Positions 35,495 to 43,767 of a stretch of DNA of 64,000 nucleotides are shown one piece after another. The number at the start of each line of letters is the position of its first letter. Within the stretch, counting starts at the first letter, position 1. The DNA is from CAYSPT01 sp964432985 (lineage in GTDB: Bacteria > Muiribacteriota > CAYSPT01): positions 1 to 64,000 of the forward strand of contig CAYSPT010000003.1 of the NCBI GenBank assembly GCA_964432985.1. The letters are read 5' to 3'. The notes beneath the pieces were generated by a model. The model saw only the letters and a program-made list of their open reading frames with translations. It made no database searches and was not told the origin of the DNA. Made by a program: the position numbers and the translations under genes.

Positions 35495-35659
35495 ATGCCA
35501 GTTATTCAGAAAAATATTTGTATTACAGCTCCTTGTATCTGCCAGCCGTTTAAACCCAATGAAAATACTACACAATATCCTATCTGTGCTGTTAGTGAAA
35601 TTTATAATTATGCCGATAGGGAACCTGAACTTGCATATTGGAAGTTCTTAATAGTATAG
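35495..35659 (+). CDS. Small Cys-containing protein upstream of ftsH (hypothetical)
   Basis: A 54-codon ORF, too short for typical ORF callers, with a strong ribosome site (GGAGGTGA, 8-nt spacing) and ATG 35495. It begins MPVIQKNICITAPCICQPF and has four Cys (9, 14, 16, 31). Its DNA is clearly more AT-rich than its neighbours. It ends 75 nt before the ftsH start. It could be a short metal-binding protein, a leader peptide or a chance ORF in a promoter region. I do not recognise it. Confidence 0.4.
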   Translation: MPVIQKNICITAPCICQPFKPNENTTQYPICAVSEIYNYADREPELAYWKFLIV

Positions 35660-35683
35660 AACGTAGCAAACGGGGGGATTTCA

Positions 35684-35712
35684 TTGACAGCAACCACCCT
35701 CTGTGCTACACT
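35684..35712 (+). promoter_or_regulatory. Candidate sigma70 promoter just before ftsH
   Basis: TTGACA at 35684-35689, a 17-bp spacer and TACACT at 35707-35712. The start site would fall near 35719, right at the GGAGGT ribosome site, giving an almost leaderless mRNA; a promoter farther upstream is therefore also likely. Confidence 0.35.
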
Positions 35713-35733
35713 GCAAACGGAGGTATCCTAGAT

Positions 35734-37722
35734 TTGAAGCGGCATATAAAGAATATCAGTTTCCTGATTTTAGTCATTGCGCTGGTGGTTTTCATCCTGC
35801 CGGATGTCATGGACACCCGGGAGCAGCCGGTGAAGCTAACCTACAGCGCATTTCTTAAACATGTGGAAAACAAGTCCATAAGCAAGGTGAGCATCCAGGA
35901 AAAGGGGCTCATTGAAGGGGAGTTCTGGGACCACATCCAGCAGCACACTTCCAACGGTGAACGCCTGGATGGACGACGGTTTGTCACGTATTCTCCCGGT
36001 GACGATAAACTGGTGGAGCGGCTGAAAAATAACGTAAAGGTTTTCGAAGCCCTGCCTCCTAAAGATCCCATTTACTGGAACATCTTCCTGAGCTGGTTTC
36101 CCTACCTGCTCCTGTTCGGGTTTTTCATCTACATGCTTCAGAAGATGCAGGGTGGCGGCGGCAAAGCCATGTCTTTCGGCAAGAGCAAGGCTATTCTTCG
36201 AGGCCAGGGAAGCACCCGGGTGACCTTCGAAGACGTGGCCGGAGTGGACGAGGCTACCGAAGAGCTGGAAGAGATCATCGATTATCTGAAGTACCCGGCG
36301 AAATTCACCGCTCTGGGAGCGAAGATACCACGGGGCGTTTTGCTTATAGGCCCTCCCGGTACCGGTAAGACGCTGCTGGCCAGGGCAATTTCGGGGGAAG
36401 CCGATGTTCCGTTCTACACTATTTCCGGCTCCGACTTCGTGGAGATGTTCGTCGGTGTTGGCGCAGCCAGGGTCAGGGACCTCTTCGAGCAGGCGCGGGG
36501 CCACGCCGCCCAAAGCCGGAAAGGCTGCATTGTCTTTATCGATGAAATCGACGCCGTAGGCCGGCAACGAGGGGCCGGACTGGGCGGTGGGCACGACGAG
36601 CGGGAACAAACACTGAACCAGCTCCTGGTGGAAATGGACGGATTCGACAACACCACCGGAATAATCGTCATCGCGGCCACTAATCGTCCCGACGTACTCG
36701 ACCCGGCTTTGCTCAGACCGGGCAGGTTTGACCGCCAGGTTGTGGTCCATCTGCCGGATATCAAGGGGCGTGAGGAAATACTCAAGGTACATTCTGTCGA
36801 CAAGATTCCCATGGATTCCGATGTCGAGCTCAGAGTGATCGCCCGGGGTACTCCTAATTTTTCAGGAGCCGACCTGGCCAACCTGATCAACGAATCAGCT
36901 CTGCTGGCCGCCCGGCGCGATCAGGATACCGTAACCATGACGGACATGGAAGAAGCACGCGACAAAGTCATGATGGGCCCGGAAAGAAGAAGCCGGGTCA
37001 TAAGTGACAAGGAGCGTGAGAACACCGCTTATCACGAGGCCGGGCATGCACTGGTGGCCTCGTTTCTGGAACACTGCGACCCGCTGCACAAGGTGACCAT
37101 CATACCCCGTGGGATGTCCGCCGGTTCCACCTGGACGCTGCCGGTGGAAGATGTGCACAACTTTTCCAAGACCCAGCTTATCGACCGCCTTACCATGACA
37201 CTGGGCGGCCGGGCGGCGGAGGTACTCGTCTTTGAGGATCTGACCACCGGAGCCGGGCACGACATGAAACACGCCACCAACCTCGTACACCGGATGATCT
37301 GCGAGTGGGGGATGAGCGACGAACTGGGGCCGATGACTTTCGGAAAGACTGATGACCTGGTCTTCCTTGGACGGGAGCTCACCAGGTCCCGTGACTTTTC
37401 CGAATCAACGGCGGTTGAAATAGACAAAGAGATCAGGCGTGTCATCGACTTTTGCTACCACCGTGCCATGGACCTTATCAGCGCGCACCGGGAAGAACTG
37501 GACCGGCTGGCCGAAGTGCTCATAGAGCAGGAAGTGCTCACCGGGGAAGAAGTGACGGCTGTTCTCGACGGTACCTACACGCCTCCCCCACCGGAGCCCG
37601 AAGAATCCCTCGAGGATGAAGAAATCCTGGTCGGTGCGGAGGAAGACACCCCGGAAGAGATAGTGGAGGATGACGAGCCTACCTTCGATTCCGAAGACGA
37701 TCTCGTAGGCGCTGAAACGTAA
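35734..37722 (+). CDS. ftsH: ATP-dependent zinc metalloprotease FtsH
   Basis: TTG at 35734, preceded by GGAGGT, starts a 662-residue FtsH; a TTG at 35638 in frame lacks a ribosome site. Two TMs flank a periplasmic domain (residues 8-26 and about 110-128). The AAA domain has GPPGTGKTLLARA and FIDEIDAVGRQRG; the M41 protease motif is HEAGH with a later metal Asp. The C-terminal tail is acidic. FtsH is an inner-membrane hexamer that degrades membrane and regulatory proteins. It overlaps folE by 1 nt (TAATG). Confidence 0.97.
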   Translation: MKRHIKNISFLILVIALVVFILPDVMDTREQPVKLTYSAFLKHVENKSISKVSIQEKGLIEGEFWDHIQQHTSNGERLDGRRFVTYSPGDDKLVERLKNNVKVFEALPPKDPIYWNIFLSWFPYLLLFGFFIYMLQKMQGGGGKAMSFGKSKAILRGQGSTRVTFEDVAGVDEATEELEEIIDYLKYPAKFTALGAKIPRGVLLIGPPGTGKTLLARAISGEADVPFYTISGSDFVEMFVGVGAARVRDLFEQARGHAAQSRKGCIVFIDEIDAVGRQRGAGLGGGHDEREQTLNQLLVEMDGFDNTTGIIVIAATNRPDVLDPALLRPGRFDRQVVVHLPDIKGREEILKVHSVDKIPMDSDVELRVIARGTPNFSGADLANLINESALLAARRDQDTVTMTDMEEARDKVMMGPERRSRVISDKERENTAYHEAGHALVASFLEHCDPLHKVTIIPRGMSAGSTWTLPVEDVHNFSKTQLIDRLTMTLGGRAAEVLVFEDLTTGAGHDMKHATNLVHRMICEWGMSDELGPMTFGKTDDLVFLGRELTRSRDFSESTAVEIDKEIRRVIDFCYHRAMDLISAHREELDRLAEVLIEQEVLTGEEVTAVLDGTYTPPPPEPEESLEDEEILVGAEEDTPEEIVEDDEPTFDSEDDLVGAET

Positions 37723-38285
37723 TGGACAGCGACCGTATTGCCCGCGGGGTGAGGCTCATACTTGAAGGTATCGGAGAAAACCCCGACCGGCCCGGCCTCG
37801 AGAAAACCCCTGCACGCGTTGCTGAAATGTTCCAGCAGCTCTTTTCCGGACTGGAAAATGATCCGCCTCTGGAGTTGTCCTCGTTTCGTATGGAGAAACA
37901 CGACGACCTGGTGCTTATACGCGATATCAGGTTCTATTCCACCTGTGAACACCACCTGGTCCCCTTCATGGGGAAAGCGCATATCGCTTACATACCTTCC
38001 CGCGGTAAGGTTGCCGGTATTTCGAGCCTGGCCAAAGTTCTGGAGCACTTTGCCCGGCGTCCCCAGGTGCAGGAACGACTTACCAAGCAGGTGGCCGATG
38101 CCTTGATGAAACTGCTCAAACCGCTGGGAGTCATGGTAATCATCGAAGCGGAACATCTTTGTCTCAGTATGCGAGGAGCTCAGAAACCTGGTACAATAAC
38201 CATAACATCGGCTGTCAGGGGTGTTTTCAGGAAACACCATCCGGCGCGGGCCGAGGTACTCGCACTGCTGGGCAAGGAGGTTTAG
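37722..38285 (+). CDS. folE: GTP cyclohydrolase I FolE
   Basis: A 187-residue type I GTP cyclohydrolase: ENPDRPGLEKTPARVAEMF, STCEHHLVPFMGKAHIAYIP (zinc Cys/His and catalytic His), and EAEHLCLSMRGAQKPG (second Cys ligand). It makes dihydroneopterin triphosphate, the first step of folate synthesis. Its ATG overlaps the ftsH stop, so it is translationally coupled to a protease gene. It is followed by folP after 12 nt. Confidence 0.97.
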   Translation: MDSDRIARGVRLILEGIGENPDRPGLEKTPARVAEMFQQLFSGLENDPPLELSSFRMEKHDDLVLIRDIRFYSTCEHHLVPFMGKAHIAYIPSRGKVAGISSLAKVLEHFARRPQVQERLTKQVADALMKLLKPLGVMVIIEAEHLCLSMRGAQKPGTITITSAVRGVFRKHHPARAEVLALLGKEV

Positions 38286-38297
38286 ACACAGCCGCTT

Positions 38298-39509
38298 ATG
38301 CATCGTCCACCTATTTCAGCCTACCGGCTGGAAAGTCTTCAGCAGGCTGATGAACTTTTCAAGGAAATCGGCGTTCACCCCGGTGGTATACGCAAGATGA
38401 GGGAGAAAGCCCTCTTCTATATCCTCAGATTGAACGATATTCCCGCTGCTGCCTGCAACATCCTCAAGCAGGAGGTCCTTTCTGCAGGAGGAGAAGCCGC
38501 CGTCAGTAAAGGGGTGGTATCCTGCGAAGTGGTTTCTTCGGATGTAGTCCTCATGGGCACCCTGGCCACGTACCGGCAGGTGGCAGTGAAACTCAAAGAG
38601 CAACCGCTGGGCGGACCGGCCATTTCCCGGCAGATAGAAGGAGCCATCGAAGCGCTCACATCTGCCCCAGGTCGAGAAGTAGTGATCGAAGAGCGACGGT
38701 ACAATACATTTGAGAATCCACTCATTATGGGGATACTTAATGTGACACCCGATTCCTTCTACGACGGCGGATGCTGCATTGATCCCGACCGGGCAGCCCG
38801 TCATGCACGCCAAATGGAGGAGGACGGTGCCGACATCATCGATATCGGGGCCCTGTCCACACGGCCCGGCTCGGTTTCCATTTCTGAAGAAGACGAGCTC
38901 TCACGGCTTCTGCCGGCCCTGGAAAAAGTGAGAGAAGCGGTGAACTGCCCTCTGTCTATAGACACCTTCAGGGCCCGTGTTGCCCGAGAAGCAGTGGACA
39001 GAGGTGTAACGGTCATCAACGACATCACGGCGCTAACATTTGATGAAAAAATGTCGGAGGTCGCGGCGGATTCGGGCTCCACGGTTATTCTTATGCACAT
39101 GCAGGGTTCACCCCAGAGCATGCAGCAGTCGCCCACTTACCGGGCAGTCATACCGGAAATCAGCGAATTTTTAAGTGAACGGGCCCGTTTCGCGCGGGAC
39201 AACGGCATCACCCCGGACAGAATAATCATCGATCCGGGTATTGGTTTCGGTAAACGGCTTTCGCACAATCTCGAGATAATGAACCACCTGGACGCCTTTC
39301 AGTCACTCGGGTACCCGGTGGCCATCGGCCCGTCCAGGAAGTCATTCATCGGGCAGATACTGGATCTGGGCCCCGAAGAAAGGCTGAATGGAACCATGGC
39401 CGCGGTAGCAGTTTCAGTGCTCAGGGGAGTTGACATACTACGGGTCCACGACGTAAAACAGATGTCAGAGGTATTGAGGGTCACTGCTGCAATATCCAGG
39501 ACCCCTTGA
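38298..39509 (+). CDS. folP: Dihydropteroate synthase FolP with N-terminal extension
   Basis: A 403-residue protein. Residues about 140-400 are the DHPS TIM barrel: NPLIMGILNVTPDSFYDGG, ADIIDIGALSTRPG, ILMHMQGSPQSMQ, IIDPGIGFGK, GPSRKSFIG. The first 140 residues (RLNDIPAAACNILKQEVLSAGGEAAVS) form the extra domain seen in the long DHPS type of some anaerobes. It condenses p-aminobenzoate with hydroxymethyldihydropterin pyrophosphate. It lies between folE and the Zn-ribbon gene. Confidence 0.95.
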   Translation: MHRPPISAYRLESLQQADELFKEIGVHPGGIRKMREKALFYILRLNDIPAAACNILKQEVLSAGGEAAVSKGVVSCEVVSSDVVLMGTLATYRQVAVKLKEQPLGGPAISRQIEGAIEALTSAPGREVVIEERRYNTFENPLIMGILNVTPDSFYDGGCCIDPDRAARHARQMEEDGADIIDIGALSTRPGSVSISEEDELSRLLPALEKVREAVNCPLSIDTFRARVAREAVDRGVTVINDITALTFDEKMSEVAADSGSTVILMHMQGSPQSMQQSPTYRAVIPEISEFLSERARFARDNGITPDRIIIDPGIGFGKRLSHNLEIMNHLDAFQSLGYPVAIGPSRKSFIGQILDLGPEERLNGTMAAVAVSVLRGVDILRVHDVKQMSEVLRVTAAISRTP

Positions 39510-39554
39510 AAAATAAAGCCCTTCGATCGAGAAGAGAAGGAGAGGAAGCATACT

Positions 39555-40415
39555 ATGGCTAGCGGTCAGATGAGCGATCTTGAGATAAACAACCACATCA
39601 GGAGGCTGCTTACCAAGCGCCGAATCGATGTCACCAAGGTTACCTACAGAACATCATCCGGTGTTGTTTTCATCGGCGGCGCCCTGGTTTTTATCGGTTT
39701 TACCAAGGAAGTGGAAGAACTTCCCAAGGAAATGGGATTGATTGAAGAAATGATCCGCTCCATCCGCGGTGTCAAAAACGTGAAAATAGAGTTCGACGAC
39801 TTCGAGAAGGACGATGTCAGCGGTGAATGGATCTACAAGGGTAAAGAACTCACCAAGGATGAGAAAGTCCGCGAAAAGATAAAGGATATGAAAAGCAAGG
39901 GGCCACAGGCTGACGTCAAAAAGATGATCATGCAGGACATGGAGAGCTTCGAGGACGCCGGAGTACTGAGAGCCGAGGCTCTCACCAAGATCATGGCCTT
40001 AATTGAGAAAATCACCATCCGGTGTCCCGACTGCGGAATAGAGTACAAGTACTGTCTGACCTGCGGAACCAAGCTTAAAATAGAGATAATCCCCAAGATT
40101 GACTCGAGCCTTCTTCCCGATCTGCCGGAAAAAACCGCGGAAGGAGCAACACCAGCAGCGCCTTCCGGTCCGTCCACGCCCATGTCCCTGAGCGACCTGG
40201 CAGAGATGGAAGACGAGGTCCTCCCACCCAAGAAGGATGTGGAAGAAACCGAAGACGATATGTATCCGGACGAGACCCCGGAAGAACGGCGGCGGCGGAA
40301 ACTGCGTGAAAAAGCGCTCAACCTGCTGAAATCGTCACGGGAAAGCAAGATAACCGGTGCAGCCTGGAAATCCAAGAGACCCGCCGGTGGAGACATCGAT
40401 TTCGATGATTTCTAG
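39555..40415 (+). CDS. Hypothetical protein with BON-like N-terminus and zinc ribbon
   Basis: A 286-residue protein with a good ribosome site (AAGGAGAGG). Residues 10-85 look like a BON-type alpha/beta fold (VFIGGALVFIGFTKEVEELPKEM...GVKNVKIEFDDF). The middle is helical and charged. Residues about 158-172 hold CPDCGIEYKYCLTCG, a four-Cys zinc ribbon. The C-terminus is acidic, then basic. Known folate enzymes do not look like this. It sits between folP and folK and overlaps folK by 11 nt, so it is expressed with the pathway; a regulatory or scaffolding role is possible but unproven. Confidence 0.7.
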   Translation: MASGQMSDLEINNHIRRLLTKRRIDVTKVTYRTSSGVVFIGGALVFIGFTKEVEELPKEMGLIEEMIRSIRGVKNVKIEFDDFEKDDVSGEWIYKGKELTKDEKVREKIKDMKSKGPQADVKKMIMQDMESFEDAGVLRAEALTKIMALIEKITIRCPDCGIEYKYCLTCGTKLKIEIIPKIDSSLLPDLPEKTAEGATPAAPSGPSTPMSLSDLAEMEDEVLPPKKDVEETEDDMYPDETPEERRRRKLREKALNLLKSSRESKITGAAWKSKRPAGGDIDFDDF

Positions 40416-40923
40416 TCAGCAGCACGTTACCGGCTACATCGGTCTCGGATCAAACCTCGGGCACAGGGGGCACAACCTGCGGCAGGCCCTTACCCTCATC
40501 AAGAGCGATAACGGAATCGAACTGCTGCGGCTTTCTCCACTGTACTCCTCCCCGGCCCGGGAAATAACGGACCAGCCTGATTTTCTCAATGCGGTGGCGG
40601 AGTTTTCCACACCATTGGACCCGGAGCAGCTTCTTAATCGTCTTCTACAAATCGAGACCGTCATGGGAAGAGTCCGATCCCGGCCGCGGGGCCCGCGCGT
40701 TATCGATCTCGACCTGCTGCTGTTTGGAGACATCATCCGTTCATCTCCGGATCCCGTGCTGCCGCATCCGCGGATATCGGACAGGGACTTTGTTATCTAT
40801 CCCCTGGCGGACCTTTCTCCTGATCTTATCATTCCGGGTACCGGTATGCAGGTGCGTAGGCACGTGACAAATCTGCAGGATGACGGTACAATCAAGAGGC
40901 TGGATGTTTCACTAGTTTTGTAG
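40405..40923 (+). CDS. folK: Hydroxymethyldihydropterin pyrophosphokinase FolK
   Basis: ATG 40405 inside the end of the previous gene gives a 172-residue HPPK: GYIGLGSNLGHRGHNLRQAL, YSSPAREITDQPDFLNAVAEF, and RPRGPRVIDLDLLLFGD (catalytic and metal-binding Arg/Asp). It phosphorylates 6-hydroxymethyldihydropterin, the step just before FolP. An upstream in-frame start at 40357 would overlap the Zn-ribbon gene by 59 nt and is not needed. wecB follows after 11 nt. Confidence 0.95.
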   Translation: MISSQQHVTGYIGLGSNLGHRGHNLRQALTLIKSDNGIELLRLSPLYSSPAREITDQPDFLNAVAEFSTPLDPEQLLNRLLQIETVMGRVRSRPRGPRVIDLDLLLFGDIIRSSPDPVLPHPRISDRDFVIYPLADLSPDLIIPGTGMQVRRHVTNLQDDGTIKRLDVSLVL

Positions 40924-40934
40924 CAGCGTTTCTA

Positions 40935-42080
40935 ATGGAGATGAAGCAGATGACAAAACCATGGATGATCGCCTTCGGAACCAGGCCGGAAGCCATCAAA
41001 CTATACCCGGTATTCCAGCAGCTCGAAGCTCTGAACGAACCGACATTCGTGCTGGCTACCGCCCAGCATCGCCAGATGCTCGACCAGGTGCTTCAGATTT
41101 TCCCCCTGCGCATTGACCACGATTTAAACCTCATGAAACCCGGCCAGACGCCGCAGGAAGTGCTGTCACGGGCGCTGTTAAAAGCACACGATATCCTGGC
41201 GGAGATCTCACCCAGGGGGATTCTGGTCCAGGGCGACACCACCACCACGCTGGCCATGGCTCTGGCTGCGTACCACGAAATCATACCGGTGTACCACGTG
41301 GAAGCCGGTCTTCGCACCGCCGACATGTACGTCCCGTTTCCCGAGGAAATGAACCGCAGACTGACGTCCAGGCTGGCTTCGTTTCATTTCCCTCCCACCG
41401 CCTGGGCGAAAGAAAACCTTCTCAAGGAAACCATCCCGGAGGAATCCATCCTGGTCACCGGCAACACGGTGGTGGACAGCCTGCAGCACATTCTGGAGGG
41501 TAATCCCGAGCCTGCAGATACCAGAGTCAATGAGCTTACCGAAAAAGACGGGCGGACCATACTGGTCACCTGTCACCGCCGAGAAAGCTTCGGCGGCCCC
41601 CTGCGGGAAATCTGCCGGGCCATCCGGGACCTGGCCGACCAGATAACGGACCTGCGGTTCATTTACCCGGTCCACCCGAATCCCCGGGTGAAAGAGCCGG
41701 TAAACGAACTGCTGACCGGACACCCCCGGATTCACCTGATAGATCCCCTGCCCTACACGGATTTTCTCGTCCTGATGCAGCGCTGCCACCTGGTGCTCAG
41801 CGATTCAGGCGGGGTGCAGGAAGAAGCGCCGTCACTTGGCAAACGGGTGGTCCTGCTGCGGGATGTAACCGAGCGCCCCGAGGGTGTGGAAGCAGGTGTA
41901 ACCGTGGTTGCCGGGACCGCCCGGCAGGGAATAATCGACGCGGTTAAAGCCATGCTGCACGGCCTGGAAAAGAATGATGCACCCGCGGCGGATAATCCTT
42001 TCGGTGACGGTTTGGCGGGTAAACGCATTGCCCGGTTCCTGTCTTCAAAAGAACGGGACGAGTTCGTATACGGTCCGTAA
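40935..42080 (+). CDS. wecB: UDP-N-acetylglucosamine 2-epimerase
   Basis: A 381-residue non-hydrolysing epimerase: FGTRPEAIKLYPVF, QGDTTTTLAMALAAYH, HVEAGLRTADMYVPFPEEMNR, LVTCHRRESFGGPL, LVLSDSGGVQEEAPSLGKRVVLLRDVTERPE. It interconverts UDP-GlcNAc and UDP-ManNAc for envelope polysaccharides. ATG 40935 or 40950 are both possible. It is downstream of the folate genes, probably in the same transcript, although it belongs to another pathway. Confidence 0.95.
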   Translation: MEMKQMTKPWMIAFGTRPEAIKLYPVFQQLEALNEPTFVLATAQHRQMLDQVLQIFPLRIDHDLNLMKPGQTPQEVLSRALLKAHDILAEISPRGILVQGDTTTTLAMALAAYHEIIPVYHVEAGLRTADMYVPFPEEMNRRLTSRLASFHFPPTAWAKENLLKETIPEESILVTGNTVVDSLQHILEGNPEPADTRVNELTEKDGRTILVTCHRRESFGGPLREICRAIRDLADQITDLRFIYPVHPNPRVKEPVNELLTGHPRIHLIDPLPYTDFLVLMQRCHLVLSDSGGVQEEAPSLGKRVVLLRDVTERPEGVEAGVTVVAGTARQGIIDAVKAMLHGLEKNDAPAADNPFGDGLAGKRIARFLSSKERDEFVYGP

Positions 42081-42144
42081 GATCTTCACGGAAATGAGAA
42101 TATTCAAGGCCGGGTAGTGACCGGAAAAGAAGGAGGACTGACCC

Positions 42145-42513
42145 GTGGCCGTAATCATACCTCTTCTTGGTGCTGTTGTTTTCCTCATTAGCCTTTTTGC
42201 CATCGTGTTTCCGGGCTGTCTGCTCAAGCTTCTGAAGCACCTCACGATAACGACTCCGCTGCGTCTCGCCGCCGCCGTCCGGCTGGTACTTGGCGGCCTT
42301 TTCATTCACACCGCCGATTCGACACGATTTCCCCGGGTGATAAAAGTCATCGGAGTAGTGATCGTTGTTTCCGGCGTGATAGTGCTGCTGATAGGTAATA
42401 AATTTATACAGCGGAGACTCGATACGGTCCGAAAACTGGGGGTGGCGGTAATCAGGGCCGGCGGCCTCAGCGGTCTCTTTTTCGGCTGGTTCTTACTCTA
42501 CGCCACCGAATGA
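42145..42513 (+). CDS. Small integral membrane protein
   Basis: GTG 42145 after GGAGGACTGACCC starts a 122-residue protein with four hydrophobic segments (MAVIIPLLGAVVFLISLFAI, LAAAVRLVLGGLFI, VIKVIGVVIVVSGVIVLLIG, AGGLSGLFFGWFLLYA). It resembles DUF2065-like inner-membrane proteins in layout but I cannot assign a family. It closes the plus-strand group and is convergent with the GExH protein gene. Confidence 0.65.
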   Translation: MAVIIPLLGAVVFLISLFAIVFPGCLLKLLKHLTITTPLRLAAAVRLVLGGLFIHTADSTRFPRVIKVIGVVIVVSGVIVLLIGNKFIQRRLDTVRKLGVAVIRAGGLSGLFFGWFLLYATE

Positions 42514-42531
42514 AGGTCAGATCCCGGCTCT

Positions 42532-43767
42532 TCAGGGTCCGTCCTGTTTGGCTGCATCGATTATCTTGTCAGAGTGATCCACGTCCTTCAAGCGCTTGAG
42601 GACCGACGGGTAGTGCTCCGAGGCAGTATCGAAAAAATCAGGCAGCATTTCAACCGGCCGGTAATGCCGGGGGGGTACCAGGTAGATGAATCCGTCGAAG
42701 GCATCGCTGAATAACCATTTGGTGTCGTGAGCATTAGCGAAAATTGATGAATAGAAAAACGGCTGTACAAGCTGTCCTGGCGGTCCAGTTGTAAGGTCGA
42801 ACCCGATGTTTTCCAGCCCCAGTCTCTTCACCGCCCGGTCGATGGCCCCGCCGGCGGGGCTGCGTTTGTGGTTCTCATTCCCTGCTATGCTCTCGGTTGT
42901 ATTGAGAACGATAGAGTATGTCTTTCCGGGAAATGCCCGGTATACAAGCGACCCGGCGGAGTTTTTGGCGTAGACCGGCAAGTGGCAGGTGTGTTTGAGC
43001 CCCGCGTAGACGAGCACCCGCTCCCCGCGTTTAAGTATCTCGGAGACGAGTCTGAATACGGTTTCCTCCTTGATCCGGGAATCCGCTTTCTGGAGCGCTT
43101 CACCCCGCTGCTTCAGTTCGGTCAGTTCGGCCATGTGGGTCTGGGCCAGCTGGAAGAATTCATCCTGGTGCTGGGTATAGTACTGGTTGAGCTCGATCAA
43201 GGAGTCGAAGCGTCGACCCCACTTTTCAAATGTCTGCAACCAGGTCTTTTCCACCTCGGCATAGATGTCCGTCTCGTAATTGGCCAACCAGATAGTGACA
43301 GGCGGCTGGCTCTGCGGCCGGGTCCTGTTGATGTTCCATATTTCTTCGAACAGATCGTAATATTCCCGGTATCCCCAGCCGATGGGACGGTCCACCGACC
43401 GAAGAATACCGTAGATCAAAGCGCGGGACGATTCGTCGAGCTGCGGGGCGTTCAAAAATTGGTTCGCTGCAGGCTGGATATCGGATGAGCCGAATTCCAG
43501 AATGATATTGGTCACCCCGGCCTGGGAGTACACGGGTCCTACTACATCTTTGACGAAGGTGACCTGCTGGTGTATCCAGTGGTGCTCCCCTATCAGCACC
43601 ACCGGGTACTCCCGGCATTTTTCGACGACGAACTGAACCGCCGGTACCGCGTTGGTCTTAATAAACACCTCAAGCGGATTGGTGGACGGTTCCTCAGCCG
43701 GACATACCCGGGATGCCAGCAGCAGGCAACAGAATAAGGCTAAAAAAGGAATACTCCTCGTTTTCAT
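42532..43767 (-). CDS. Secreted ChaN/TIKI/erythromycin-esterase-like GExH protein
   Basis: A 411-residue protein with a signal peptide (FLALFCCLLLASRVCPA). After it, CREYPVVLIGEHHWIHQQVTF carries the GExHW-type motif of the EreA/ChaN/TIKI superfamily; further His/Glu candidates are ILEFGSSDI and the late LVYAGLKHTCHLP. Members are metal-dependent hydrolases or haem-binding proteins; the substrate is not predictable. Its ATG overlaps the carbamoyltransferase stop by 4 nt, so it belongs to the cassette. Confidence 0.75.
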   Translation of the reverse strand: MKTRSIPFLALFCCLLLASRVCPAEEPSTNPLEVFIKTNAVPAVQFVVEKCREYPVVLIGEHHWIHQQVTFVKDVVGPVYSQAGVTNIILEFGSSDIQPAANQFLNAPQLDESSRALIYGILRSVDRPIGWGYREYYDLFEEIWNINRTRPQSQPPVTIWLANYETDIYAEVEKTWLQTFEKWGRRFDSLIELNQYYTQHQDEFFQLAQTHMAELTELKQRGEALQKADSRIKEETVFRLVSEILKRGERVLVYAGLKHTCHLPVYAKNSAGSLVYRAFPGKTYSIVLNTTESIAGNENHKRSPAGGAIDRAVKRLGLENIGFDLTTGPPGQLVQPFFYSSIFANAHDTKWLFSDAFDGFIYLVPPRHYRPVEMLPDFFDTASEHYPSVLKRLKDVDHSDKIIDAAKQDGP

